Shown: positions 21,361 to 31,839, numbered from the stretch's first letter. The stretch: 64,000 nucleotides of DNA from Candidatus Symbiopectobacterium endolongispinus (GCF_018777385.1 NZ_JAFJYB010000001.1:248001-312000); one strand, 5' to 3'. Notes: a model not told the origin generated them from the sequence alone. Numbers and translations are program-made.

Positions 21361-21769
21361 AATATAATTTTTCTGTTAGGTGTTTTATTTCATAATCAAA
21401 ATCATGTTTATGAAGGAAATATCGCGGAGAAAGTTTTCTGCACGTGTAAAAAACATTAATTTAACCCTGGGAAGCATTACTTTCCAGTGATGATGTTGTA
21501 TATGCTTTCGTTGAGTTATTATGAAATCTAGTTAGGTGCTTTAAATTGATATTGCCAGTAATTATGATGATCTGGTGCGGTTTATTGTGCCATGAAAAAA
21601 CAATATCTTATTTTTACCCCCCCCTTTGAGATGAAGCTTTTTTATATGCTTTATCATTAAGGGATTGGTGATATTAAGATGTTTTTTTAGTTGATGAGGT
21701 TTTACCTTTTATAAAATGCAGTAAGTTTTATTTTTCTATCTATTAAACATAAGCAGTAAGAATGTAAGA
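21361..21769 (+). promoter_or_regulatory. ecpR-ecpA intergenic leader
   Basis: A 409-bp AT-rich stretch with no gene. It should carry the pilin promoter. The notable element is a C8 tract at 21617-21624, about 145 bp upstream of the ecpA start. No inverted terminal repeats of an invertible switch were found. Confidence 0.5.
21617..21624 (+). repeat. C8 mononucleotide tract upstream of the pilin gene
   Basis: Eight consecutive C in an otherwise AT-rich leader. Tracts of this kind in fimbrial promoters can vary in length and change spacing between promoter elements; here that is only a possibility. Confidence 0.6.
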
Positions 21770-22357
21770 ATGAAAAAAAGTATTATGGTGCTCGCCTTGG
21801 CTGCGGCAGTTGTCAATATTGGTGCTGTGCAGGCTGCTTATGTAACCGCTCAGGCGATGGCGACATGGTCAGCGACGGCTAAAAAAGACACCACCAGCAA
21901 GCTGGTTGTCACGCCGCTTGGCAGTCTCGCATTTCAATATGCCGAGGGTGTGAACGGCTTTAACTCTCAAAAAGGTCTGTTTGATGTGGCGGTTGAAGGC
22001 GATACCAGCGCAACCTCTTTCAAACTGACGTCCCGCCTGGTCAGCAATACGTTGACGCAATTAGATTCATCCGGTTCCACGCTGAATGTTGGTGTCGATT
22101 ATAACGGCACGGCCATTGAAAAAATGGCTGATACCGTACTGATTGATACCGCTAACGGTGTTCTCGGTGGAAACCTGAGCGCATTGTCCAACGGGTATAA
22201 CCAGACTGGTCGCACTACGGCACAAGATGCATTTACCTTTGCCATTATTAGCGGCACCAGCGATGGCACCACGCCTGTGGCTGATTACAGTCAGTTGCCG
22301 GAAGGGATCTGGAGCGGTGATGTTAGCGTTCAGTTCGATGCGACTTGGACCAGATAA
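21770..22357 (+). CDS. ecpA: E. coli common pilus major pilin EcpA (MatB)
   Basis: Main subunit of the ECP/Mat fimbria, an alternative chaperone-usher pilus that mediates attachment to epithelial cells and biofilm formation. 195 residues with a Sec signal peptide ending ...GAVQA before AYVTAQA. Long stretches are nearly identical to E. coli EcpA, for example [17 protein letters not shown] and [17 protein letters not shown]. It is intact and followed by its own terminator, yet its chaperone and usher genes downstream are broken, so no pilus can be assembled from this locus alone. Confidence 0.96.
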   Translation: MKKSIMVLALAAAVVNIGAVQAAYVTAQAMATWSATAKKDTTSKLVVTPLGSLAFQYAEGVNGFNSQKGLFDVAVEGDTSATSFKLTSRLVSNTLTQLDSSGSTLNVGVDYNGTAIEKMADTVLIDTANGVLGGNLSALSNGYNQTGRTTAQDAFTFAIISGTSDGTTPVADYSQLPEGIWSGDVSVQFDATWTR

Positions 22358-22374
22358 GTTCTCTTTGCGAGAAA

Positions 22375-22399
22375 AAGGCGGGGTAACCCGCCTTTTTTT
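22375..22399 (+). terminator. Rho-independent terminator/attenuator after ecpA
   Basis: AAGGCGGG (22375-22382) pairs with CCCGCCTT (22387-22394) over a 4-base loop, followed by seven T. It probably makes pilin mRNA more abundant than the downstream ecpB message. Confidence 0.9.
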
Positions 22400-22420
22400 A
22401 ATGTGTAATACGGAAGAATC

Positions 22421-22959
22421 ATGAAACCTGTTATTTTCATAATGAGTTTATTCTTAGTGAATATTGCGCCCGCGTTAGCGTTAGATGTGGGGGATATTAC
22501 TGCCTTTATTCACAGCGACAGTACCACGCTTAGCAAAGAAATTAAAAATACGACCAATGATGGTCGGCTGGTGAATGTCAAAGTGGAAAGATTATCTTCC
22601 CCGCTTGAAGATGGCACCATTATTCCAATGGAAAAAAGATGAGAGATGCGCAGAGTGGATCGTCAAGTAAAACTGCTGTTGCGACTGCCTCAGCCCGAAT
22701 TGGTACGATCCTGGTGGTGGCGCCAAGGAAAGTGATCTTTGGCTACCAGTACGCCAATGGAAAAATAACCAATACCGGAAATGCGACGTTACGCGTGATT
22801 GCCTACGGTCCTTGCTTAAAACCGGTTGATGGCAAGGAGTGCAAAGAAAACTATTATCTTATGTCGGGAAAATCACGTGTTTTTTCTCGCGTCAATACTG
22901 AGGATAAAAAAGGTCGAGTTGCCATGTGGCAGGCTGAAAAATTCGTTTCCGTTAAATGA
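22421..22959 (+). pseudogene. ecpB: ecpB pilus chaperone with internal deletion
   Basis: The first 73 codons match EcpB (signal peptide, then LDVGDITAFIHSDSTTLSKE, ending [16 protein letters not shown]). The next frame, from about 22641, resumes at the family's later segment [20 protein letters not shown] and runs to VSVK at 22959. About 45 codons, including the strand with the invariant chaperone motif RFFYKG, are missing, and the joint is out of frame. The normal family length is about 222 residues; the pieces add up to about 175. Non-functional. Confidence 0.9.
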
Positions 22960-23245
22960 GCAACAAACCTGACAGAATTAATGCTATGTACAAATTGCAA
23001 ATAAATATCGAAATCAAAAAAATTGTAATATCTATGATGGTGTTATTTCCTGTTGCGTTTGACGTAGCAGCGGCGCAGAAAACTGCTCAACAGATTGGCG
23101 GTGTCATGATACCCCAAGCTTTCCGCAATGCATTGCAAGATGGAATGAGTATACCGTTATTTATTCATCTGGATAGCAGTGCCGAATCGCAAAACGATCA
23201 ACGTATCGGTAATGCGGTTATCTGGTTAGACGGTGAGAATGTGAA
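22956..23245 (+). pseudogene. ecpC: ecpC usher, 5' remnant
   Basis: About 90 codons of the ECP outer-membrane usher: a signal peptide (KIVISMMVLFPVAFDVAAA), then QQIGGVMIPQAFRNALQDGM and NDQRIGNAVIWLDGENVKV, which match the start of EcpC. The remaining roughly 750 codons, and all of ecpD and ecpE, are gone: from about 23245 the sequence continues as the intimin-like gene in another frame. The exact joint is within about 20 bp. Confidence 0.88.
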
Positions 23246-26200
23246 AGTCATGACCGTCAACGCAACCCTTATGCTATCACGATAGGGACAAGCTATACGC
23301 CATTCCCGCTCTTGACCCTGAACGCCGAACAGCGTCAGGGAAAATCAGGAGAACGCGAGATGCGATGGGGCATGGAACTCAATTATCGTTTTCATGAACC
23401 ATGGCATCAGCAGATTAATCCTGGTCAGGTGACCGCTCTGCGTCGTATCGCTGGTAGCCGGTTTGATTTCGTCGATCGTAATAATCAGATTGTCCTGGAG
23501 TATCGTAAAACCCACCTGCTTCATCTGTTTACCCCTTCTTTACTGATGGGATATGGCGGTGAACAGAAAACTTTCCCCATTTCGGTCAACAGCAAATATG
23601 CCTTGGCGCGCATTGACTGGTCTGCATCTGCATTACTGGCTCAAGGGGGAAAAATTATCAGGGAGAGCAGCGACCGTTTCAGTGTCCAACTGCCGCCTTA
23701 TCGAACGCAAGGGGATAACACCTACAGCATGAGTGCGGTTGCGGTGGATACGCAAGGCAATATATCGCGCAGTGCGACGACGCAGGTGACGGTATTAGAA
23801 GCGGAAGTCAGCGCATTAAACAGCAGCATTGAGCCAGAAAATATCTCGCTCCCTGCCAATGGTAAAGCGTAGCAGCGCTTAACGCTTAAGGTGAGAGATC
23901 TGCACGGAAATCCTGTCGATCTGGATCCCAATGAGATTCGCATAATGTCAAAACGGACGAAACGCAGTGCGGATGCTTCGGTTGTTTCTGCATTGGAGCG
24001 CCAGTCTGCGGGAGAATATGCCGCAACGTTAACGGCTGGCATGCTGCCCTCCGTGTTTACCATTGCTCCTTCCGCGCGTGACATCACGCTGGCGACAACA
24101 CATGTCACGTTGACAGCGGATGCCTCAAGTGCCGCCATTAGCGGTTTAGTCGTGGAAACGAACAATGCCGTGGCCAACGGTAAAACGACCAATGAGATTA
24201 CCATTACCGTCACAGATGCCAGTGGACACCGGGTTCCCGATGTGCAGATACAGTTACAGGCTGATAGCGGTGATTAGTGCGACCGCGCTCACTGATACAC
24301 AAGGCGAAGCTAAGGTATCACTGACCAGTGTCCGCGCAGGTAACACCACGGTGACCGCGAATATCAAGGGTTCATCTGTGCATCAGGTTACGCTGATATT
24401 CCAGCCTGAGTACCAAACGGCTAACGTGATCGAACTCTTACCCTCCGCGGCACCTTACCTTGCGGATGGGCAATCACCGGTGCACTATCGCGAACTAATC
24501 AAAGATGCTCAGGGTAACCCGGTACCGGGTGTCAGGGTGAACTGGTCTTCCGATCGTGATGCTCGCGTGGTCAGGTTTAGCGACGTGCAAAGCCTTTCCA
24601 ATAACGAAGGTATTGCCGTGACTTCGATAACCAGTAGCCAGTCGTTCGGTGTTACTGTTACCGCGTCGAGCCCGCATTCAACGCGCACGGTAGAGACGAT
24701 AACCTTCATCAATGGGGCCTTATCGGAAGCGAATTCCTTGTTACGGGTTTACCCCACTACGGTGGTAGCCGGAAAAGAAAAGGCGGCGCTGCTGTTGGTA
24801 TTGCGTGATAAGAAGGGTAATCCGCTCACCGGGCAGAACGTCGTTGCTGTTAGCGACAAATCCAACGTACTGTTTGGTGAAACGAAAGAGCTTGCGGAAG
24901 GACGCTATCGCATCGAGGTAAGTTCGACACACGCACAAGAGGTGTTACTTTCCGTGCGCGTCAATAATGTTCCACTCACTCTTACGCAGCCCTTGGTAGT
25001 GACCGGCGATGGCAGCCAAGGGAGTATCGACGCAGTGAGTGTCAGCAGGACGCGGATGACCGCTGGCGATCCCTTTGGCATTACTTACAGCGCAAGCATT
25101 GTCGATGGCAATGGTAATCCGCTACCGGGCATGATGGTTTTTTGGCAGTCGGAGGGCAATGTCAGCGCGGGAGAGCGGATAACGAGTACAGACGCCAACG
25201 GGGTTGCTCATATCACCCTAAAAAGTCAGACGGCGGGTATTCTGCGCATGACGGCGTATCTGAACGATAAAAACCAAAAAAGGGTACCCGATGTCACGAT
25301 TGATCCCGCAGCCGTTGACCAACAGGCTTCTCGATTCCACGCGGATAAAATGGAGATTGGTTCAGACGGTAAGGACGCTGCATTGCTGAACGTCATGTTG
25401 CGGGATACTTATGGTAATGCGATTTCGGGTAAAACGGTGGTGTTTAATGGTGCCGCGTCGCTTTCTGGGTTCGCTATTACGCCAGTGCACGATAACAACG
25501 ATGGCTCCTATCAGGCCAGAGCGACATCCATGGAAAAGGGGCGCGTGTCTCTGACTGCGAGCGTTGAAGGAAAAACTATCGGCAGCGCTGTAGCTATCTC
25601 GGTAGGGGCAGCGATGCCGGATTTGCGGTTCGACAATGTCCTTCAGAAAGTGACGTATACGCACCAATTTCACCACTCTCAAGCGGTAAAAGGAGCACCT
25701 GCGAAGCTGCAACAAATGCGGTCAAGTTCCGATCCTGACATTACATCGGTTGCCAGGGGAACAGGGCAAATAACGCTGCGTAAAGCGGGAAGCGTGACCA
25801 TCACGGTGCAGACTGCGGGGAATGCGCAATATCATCCTGCCAGTGCAAGCTATCAACTTCAGATTGCGAAGGCTTCGCCTGGATTAAGTGTCAACACTCA
25901 ACAGATTACGGCTGTTTGGGGGGAGGGGAAGACGTATTCAGTTGAAGGCCATTTCACGAACCCGGATGTTGGTGCATCGTTACCTTTAACCTATCAAAGC
26001 GATCGCGAAAACGTGGTTCGGGTAACGGATAGCGGTGAGCTACGTCCAATCGCGCAAGGCAATGCCATGATCTCCCTTCGCACGTCGGAAACCGAGCAGT
26101 TTCTCTCTGAGTCGGTGAACGTTTCATTCATGTTAAGTAAGGGAAGTGTGCCCGTTCGTTTTGCATCAGATACAGTAGCGGCGACGGATCTCAGCGTATT

Positions 26201-27150
26201 CAAACTACAGAAACCGGCGAATCTCCCCGTAGATGCCGTCGTTGAGTGGAACTCGAGCGATCAAGAGGTCATTGCTGTCACGCCTGAAGGGCAGATTTCT
26301 GAGCCATTAAAAAAGGCAAAACCCGACTTCGACTTACGATTAAGGAAAATGCGTTTTATACCACGAGCACCGGTGCCTACTATGTGCAGGTATTCACTAC
26401 GCCTAAACCCCGCATATCGGGGGTAAAATATGGCAATAATGGCCTTCTGGCGGAGTCAGGCAGTATATGGGCTCCGGTTTTCACCGAGGATAAACTGCGC
26501 GTTACCTGGTCGGTTAACAGCAGCACGACTTATGATGCGCCGCGTTATGTTGAGGTGACTTTACGCGATGAGTCGTGGAGCAAACTTGATCATCAACGTA
26601 TCGATTCATCGACTGGTAGCGTCGAAACCGCTTTTAGCCCGCAGGAACACTATATCGGTAAACGTGTACACGTGGAGGTGGTTGCATACGGCCACGACAC
26701 ATTGCAAGAGACAGCATCCACTTCTGAGGTAAGTGTCAACCCGACCAAACCCACGGAAATATACGGTAGCCACTGGGCGATCACTTATAATTCGCGCAGA
26801 ATTATCACCAGCACAGGAGAATACGATAGTGGTTGCCAAGGGAGCTATTTTGGCAGAATGCACCATGCGCTTGTGCAACCCAACACGCGTTTTGACTTGG
26901 CAGGACAAAGGAGACTGATGGCTCCGTTGACCATTGTTCACAAGATTGTCGAGGGGCAAGGTGATACGCGTAATGTTAATTATCCCGCTTATCCTCGAGT
27001 GCTAGTGTGGGCTATCAAGAGAAATCACATCGCTTTGCGATTAAGGAAGAGTGCTGGGTCAGCCATTCCGGCTCTGGCATTTTGCAAACGCGCATGACCT
27101 TTACCGGGGTATCGGAAGTCACCAACCAACCTTTCCGGTGGCATGGATAA
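23245..27150 (+). pseudogene. Intimin/invasin-like adhesin, 5'-truncated and decayed
   Basis: Inverse autotransporter remnant. The first segment (RNPYAITIGTSYTPFPLLTL, then WGMELNYRFHEPW and FDFVDRNNQIVLEYRK) is the end of the membrane beta-barrel and its linker. At least five bacterial Ig-like (Big1-type) repeats follow, recognisable by repeated DxxGNPVPGV and TDxxGxAxVxLTS patterns. The C-terminal part contains SHSGSGILQTRMTFTGVSEV. The barrel start and signal peptide are deleted. Lesions: in-frame TAG 23870-23872, and frameshifts near 24270, 26330-26380 and 27000. The last frame stops at 27148-27150. An intact relative would be an outer-membrane adhesin displaying the Ig domains. Confidence 0.85.
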
Positions 27151-27318
27151 GCTCCGCTTGCGCCCGGAGAGAGATATCTGGGCGCACCCTTATTATCTAC
27201 AGAGAGAGGGGTAAGGAAGTTTTGTAAGAATCGTTTTTTGCAAGAGCAACCCTATCCGGAAGATTATAGTGCTATATCATAAATGAATCATATCTTGAAA
27301 AAAAGGGGGGAGATATCA

Positions 27319-27453
27319 ATGTCTAACCAACACAACAAGACAGCTTTCATATTAAAATTATGTTTTGTTATTTTTATTGGCTTCGTAAAATATTTTCAAT
27401 GCAGTCAGTGTTATGCTCAAAGCCAAATGACATATGCTGACGGCCAGGCGTGA
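27319..27453 (+). CDS. Possible short secreted peptide or signal-peptide remnant
   Basis: A 44-codon frame with a strong GGGGGGAG ribosome site 7 bp upstream. It encodes MSNQHNKTAFILKLCFVIFI, then Cys-rich YFQCSQCYAQSQMTYADGQA: a basic start, a hydrophobic core and an Ala-x-Ala-like end (CYAQS). It could be a real small peptide or the surviving signal sequence of a lost surface protein. No family recognised. Confidence 0.3.
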   Translation: MSNQHNKTAFILKLCFVIFIGFVKYFQCSQCYAQSQMTYADGQA

Positions 27454-28160
27454 TAACCGAACTTGTAAATTATTATTGTATATATCTACGTATTTTGTCT
27501 GATGACTTATCTCTAAAAGATCTGCAGTAGTAGTCGAGTATCGGAAAGTAGATTAGCCCGTATTGATATTGGAGCCATTTTATTTAATGATTGCGCATGG
27601 AATTTGTGAAGGTGTTATGGTGTTGATTGTCTTTTGCTGGCATATCGTTATCTCTGATAAATGCATTGAAAATCATGCTGTTATATGGTTTTTCTTGCGC
27701 AGGGAATCACCAGTGAAATGACGCTTTTATATCTGATTTTGGCTCGTTTTTTCTTTTTGTAGCCTAATTGAAAATAATAGTTACACTTGGTTATTAAATG
27801 CCTTTTTTCTGTTGATATGATTTGTCTTATCGATTGGATGCAATGTTATTAATAGTTTTAAACAGTTTTTAATTCCTCGAATTTACAATGATCATGTATG
27901 AATTGCATTAAGAAAAAACAATGCATTAGAAATCAAAACATCGTTTTTATTATTTCCACTTCACGTTTTTATAAAATATTTTCGCTGCTGCATGAAACAA
28001 TCAAGGTACATTTTTATGGTGGATTATCATAAGGATGGATAATGAGTATCTTGGTGGCAGAAATTTAAGGAGGAGAGGTAATTACTGCCACCATGGTTTG
28101 TAGTGAGAATTCCCTGATGGTGGATTCCTTTGTTAGATAAAATATCAGGCGGATATGCAA
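27454..28160. other. AT-rich region without genes at the left island border
   Basis: About 700 bp, very AT-rich, with no open frame of note and no tRNA or integrase. It separates the adhesin remnant from the T3SS island and presumably carries the promoter of the regulator at 28161. Confidence 0.6.
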
Positions 28161-28827
28161 ATGAACATTAGCTTAATGAATGATGGCAATATCTACTTTC
28201 TTGGCTTCATTTTTAGCCCCAAGCTCAGGACATTAAGCTGTGGTGACACCTTATATCAATTGAGGAAAAAGTAGTCCGATGTGTTGGCTCTGCTTTGCGA
28301 AAGATATCCTCATCCCGTATCACAAGATGATTTTCTGTCATGTGTGTGGGAAGGGGGATATGTAACATCGCAAAGCATTGCGCAGGTGATTCACGCACTG
28401 CGGCGTAATTTGCAGGATAAAGATAAGCAAATCATCGTGACTATCCCTAAGTTGGGATACCGTTTTGGGGTGACCCCCTTCTTTTGATGAGCCTCAGACA
28501 GGTGTGGAGGAAGATGCTTTTAGCGCCCACCCTGAAGTCGAAACACTCTATACGGCACAGTACGACACGTCGTGCGGGCAGTTTGTTTATGACAGAACCT
28601 CGCTTGATCAATCTGACGTCCATTCCTGTCAATTCATTGGCGATTTCTCCTTGTGTCAGGCCAAAGAAAAAAATATGCGTCTCAGGAATGTCGTGCTGGT
28701 TGTCGTATTTATCATTACGGCTTATCTGTTATGGTATTTAACGAAAAATTCGATGGCCTCGGTGCATTCGGTTGTCATTGGGCATGATGGTGGAGTTCAG
28801 TCGTCGGAATGGACGAATCAAAGCTAA
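28161..28827 (+). pseudogene. HilA/ToxR-like winged-helix regulator, broken
   Basis: OmpR/ToxR-type DNA-binding domain: MNISLMNDGNIYFLGFIFSP, then DVLALLCERYPHPVSQDDFL, SIAQVIHALRRNL and TIPKLGYRFGV, the typical winged helix end. An in-frame TAG (28272-28274) interrupts it at codon 38, and a frameshift near 28485 separates it from a second part. That part has a transmembrane segment (NVVLVVVFIITAYLLWYL) followed by a short periplasmic tail, as in CadC/ToxR-type membrane-bound regulators. It stands next to the prg/org operon, so a role as the island's activator is a fair guess, comparable to HilA of SPI-1. Confidence 0.75.
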
Positions 28828-28840
28828 ACAGGCGCTCCTT

Positions 28841-28859
28841 GCCACCTTGTAAAGGTGGC
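28841..28859. terminator. Hairpin after the regulator
   Basis: GCCACCTT (28841-28848) pairs perfectly with AAGGTGGC (28852-28859) across a 3-base loop. No T-run, so terminator function is uncertain. It lies between convergent regulator and orgC-like genes. Confidence 0.45.
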
Positions 28860-28903
28860 GTTGGTCATTCACCGATCATGTCTAAAGCAACACAATGATT
28901 ATA

Positions 28904-29278
28904 TTAGAATTTTTCTATAGCTGTATTCTCCTCATCCGTAGGGAAAAATATTTCATATATCATCGTGGTGTATAAAATATTCGTCCCCGCAAGTTGCATG
29001 GCCTTTTTGCTGAGGACCGTATTTGCGTATTCCGCATGCGTGGGGTCTTTGCGCATCTTTTCATTAGCGACATTCATTGCTTTACTCAGCGCGTCTAACG
29101 TTAATGGCGAATTTGTTGCAAGGGCTTTCAGCTTTTCAAGTATGCTTTGCAGATTGCCCTCTGGATGATTAACGGTAAGGTAGCGCAAAACCATTGCGTC
29201 AAAGTCATCATTGCCTGTACGGGAGACATTCTTTGATACGGTATTCCTTCCTTCAAGATGCGTGGGAGATATCATCAA
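28904..29278 (-). CDS. orgC: OrgC-like T3SS protein
   Basis: 124 residues, intact. Its place as the last gene of a prgHIJK-orgAB-type operon and its all-helical character fit OrgC, which in Salmonella is secreted early and helps needle polymerisation. Recognisable features are a central helical part (LQSILEKLKALATNSPLTLD) and an end TTMIYEIFFPTDEENTAIEK that resembles what I recall of the OrgC tail. Sequence similarity is modest, so the name rests largely on position. A MITE-like element separates it from orgB. Confidence 0.55.
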   Translation of the reverse strand: MMISPTHLEGRNTVSKNVSRTGNDDFDAMVLRYLTVNHPEGNLQSILEKLKALATNSPLTLDALSKAMNVANEKMRKDPTHAEYANTVLSKKAMQLAGTNILYTTMIYEIFFPTDEENTAIEKF

Positions 29279-29313
29279 TCTTCATCCTTAGTCGTGTATG
29301 TGGTGGTTGATAT

Positions 29314-29581
29314 ATACCCGTCATACTTCAAGTTGCAGATACGTTGGCTGCGTTCGTTATTCGGCCCATCCCTGGGCCTCAGCGCTAACGAGGCCGCTGC
29401 AAGCAGCGTTAAATCGACTCCGGGCAGATTTGTCACTCGAATCACTTACCAGAGTAAACTCATCGGGATTCGTTCACTTGCCGCCTTGCGAAACGCATAA
29501 ATGAGTCTCGCTCTACGGACCAGCGCAAGTGCTGTTCAAAACGTAAACGCTTTGTCCTGCAACTCGAATTATTTAGGGTAT
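29314..29581. mobile_element. MITE-like palindromic repeat element, 268 bp
   Basis: It begins ATACCCGTCATACTTCAAGT and ends, in reverse complement, ATACCCTAAATAATTCGAGT; the two ends are imperfect inverted repeats of about 25 bp finishing in TTGCAG. No transposase frame. Sequences starting with this ATACCC...TTCAAGTTGCAG motif are, from memory, a widespread intergenic repeat family in Serratia, Yersinia and Pantoea relatives. The right end runs 9 bases into orgB and supplies its stop codon (CCC TAA). Confidence 0.8.
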
Positions 29582-30206
29582 TGCCTGTTGCAGTATTTCA
29601 ATAATCTCTTGCAATGTTGCCGGTGTTAATGCATTCAGTTGCTGCGTGAATGTCTGCGTTTCGTTGTCAGCCTGTGTCATCCATTGCTGGCAAAGTGTTT
29701 CAGCAGGAAAGCGTAATGCGTGCGAGCCACATTGCAGCGTAATGTGATTTTCATGCGTGGTTAAACACGTCAAATGCGGCGATACGTCAGGTATAGCCAC
29801 ACCATCGGGTAAGATAAGCGTCATCGCGTCGCTATGACGGCAATGCGCGTTTAACTGTGTAACTACGTATTCAACGACGATCGGATCGTGCAGTGTTTGA
29901 GTCAGCGCCTTCTGCAAGTGGTGGCGTTGCTCTGTCCAGCGTTTATGCTGTAGCGTTTCATAGTCGTTCAACATGGCAAGGACTGTGGTGAAGAACAGCT
30001 TGAAACCTGTGGAAAATCCTTCCTTCTCTTTCTGCTTTTTTATCTCGTCGGCTGCACGCTTTTGTTCATCATGAATCTCATGGCAGCGGCGTAACGTATG
30101 CTCAATGGCATTTTGGGAACGGCATTGTTGTTTACGGTTTTTTTGCCGCAATGAGTACTGAATCGCGGCACTCTTCAGGCAGTTCTGCCAGGGAAATTGT
30201 TCGCAT
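29573..30206 (-). pseudogene. orgB: orgB (SctL) sorting-platform stator with one frameshift
   Basis: Peripheral stalk protein linking the T3SS ATPase to the inner-membrane sorting platform. Start ATG 30206 (MRTISLAELPEECRDSVLIA) overlaps the end of orgA. After 22 codons the frame ends at an A7 run (T7 on plus, 30138-30144); dropping one A joins it to RKQQCRSQNAIEHTLRRCHE and the coiled coil EIKKQKEKEG. The total, 634 bases, is 3n+1, so this is the only lesion, and a corrected product would have 210 residues (Salmonella OrgB about 226). The stop comes from the inserted repeat element. Confidence 0.75.
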
Positions 30207-30741
30207 AATGCGTGACCATATTGAATAAGTTGATATGATCGGGTGTACGTGGCGCGTCCATTTTGGGGAGTTCAATGTCGGTGGGGAACAACAGCATAAA
30301 TCGTTGTTGTAGAGCCTGTGGAATCGGATGACAGTGATTTAATATGAACCTCGCCCCGCAAGCCTGTGTCGTATACCCTCCTTGCTTTAGGAGGCTAGGA
30401 TCGACATGGTGGATCAGTGGTAATGCAATAAAACTCAGTAATTGTGGATCGGAAAATAGCGCCCGGTTGAGATCTGACATAGATGATTTGAGAAGATAAC
30501 CACCTAATAAATGCGCAATATCCGGCATGTGATCCCACTGCTTTATCATGACTGCCGCCGGCGTATGTGCTGCATCCCAGGTTTCAGGGGGGCGGTAAGC
30601 TGGTAGCGCCGATAAAGCCAGTAATTCAGTAATGGCTCACTGGCGCGCTCCTTTGTGCGCCAAGCCTCAGGTAAATGAGAAGGGTGGGCGTAAGCGACCG
30701 GGTGGTACAGTATACGAAAGCTGCTAATGGCAGATATTCAT
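30175..30741 (-). pseudogene. orgA: orgA (SctK) sorting-platform protein, broken
   Basis: Accessory subunit of the T3SS cytoplasmic sorting platform. ATG 30741 has AAGGAG 8 bp upstream but shifts frame within five codons. The second frame reads ILYHPVAYAHPSHLPEAWRT, like the FDPLSYIHP start of OrgA. A C6 run (G6 on plus, 30587-30592) then needs one more C to reach DHMPDIAHLLGGYLLKSS, and the third frame runs to 30175. Total length agrees with OrgA (about 199 residues). Confidence 0.75.
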
Positions 30742-30756
30742 TCCCGTGGCTCCTTA

Positions 30757-31514
30757 TCACGCGTCATTGCTGTTACCGCACCATGTGGGGGATGAACGGC
30801 GCATCGTCTTTGCGATGAAATAGATTCCTGTCATTAGCATGCCGAGTAGAACGAGTATCAGCGCGCCTTGCCAAACCGTGAACTCGACAGAACGCACTTT
30901 GGTGGGAGGAACGTATTGAATGGCGGGGACAGCAAAAAGCACTACAGAAATGTTTTCGTAGCGAATATTACTGAGACTGTTTTTAATGAGTGATTTTACC
31001 TGAGAAATAAATACGCTTTCATCGATATTTCCCTTATGAGTAATTATCACGCCTACATGATCGGACGTGAAACGAGTTGCGGCATCATTACTGAATAGGG
31101 GATAACTGATGTGGACTTCCGCATTTACTACTTGGCTAATAATACGTAATGACTGTTCGAGGCGTTGTTCTTGTAGTGATATGACCCTGGCCTGTTCTGC
31201 ATTGGGATGGGATACGCTACCAGTGTGCTCTCCGGGAATGCCTGCCCAATTCGTACATCACTTGTCCATGGCAACTGGTAGAGATTGATAATCGACAATG
31301 CTGCAGTAGTCTCAGCCCGGTTAATGGTGATCGTGTAGCCACCTTTTCCACCACCTTGCTTTTGGGCAGCTATATCGTATTGCTGTAAAACAGCCAATAC
31401 CTGATTTGCTTGTTGCTGTGTCAAATTTTCAAGCAGGTGGTTCTCATTACACGCCATGAGTAACATGGCGTGTAATGTGGCCAGCAGAAATTTGGCGCAT
31501 TTCCAAAACATCAT
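30757..31514 (-). pseudogene. prgK: prgK (SctJ) inner-ring lipoprotein, one frameshift
   Basis: Inner-membrane ring protein of the needle complex base. It has a lipoprotein signal with lipobox LLMAC (Cys near residue 22), the YscJ/FliF fold with QQQANQVLAVLQQYDIAAQK, then GYTITINRAETTAAL. After AFPESTL the frame slips at about 31210, next to a short GTAGCGTA duplication. The other frame continues VSHPNAEQARV, EQRLEQSLRIISQVV and a transmembrane segment (ALILVLLGMLMTGIYFIA) near the C-terminus. Length 758 bases (3n+2) equals the 252-residue Salmonella protein minus one base. Confidence 0.85.
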
Positions 31515-31839
31515 TGTGCTTTTTCCAGCGTTTCTATCGTGCTAACGCCTTTACGAGCCAGCGTGCTGATTAATGAGACGTAATTACTGTATTCTCCAAG
31601 GTAGCTTTGCAGTTGTAATTGTGCCTCAGGGTTGCTGGAAAACGCTGGTGAGTTGCTTAGGGCATTAATGGCTTGTTTAAATTGCTCATCTGTTTCACCC
31701 ATTTGTTTAAAATTAGTGGATACCAGCCTGGAAAATGCTTGGTCGTGGACTCGCGTTGAGTCTGTCTCTTCCCAATCATTTTTTCCGGTGTCAGTTGCGT
31801 TAACTCAACCAAGTTTTTATTTATTAGTTCCATTGACAT
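31511..31839 (-). pseudogene. prgJ: prgJ (SctI) inner rod protein, one frameshift
   Basis: Inner rod/adapter anchoring the needle. The start MSMELINKNLVELTQLTPEK is separated from the conserved end (NYVSLISTLARKGVSTIETL) by a frameshift at an A6 run (T6 on plus, 31779-31784); one more A restores NDWEETDSTRVHDQAFSRLV. 329 bases is 3n+2, consistent with a single missing base. The stop overlaps the prgK start. Confidence 0.85.

Noticed and set aside
29314-29581. The minus- and plus-strand short frames inside the repeat element (for example 29258-29504)
   Set aside because: They arise from the palindromic repeat and have no coding character.
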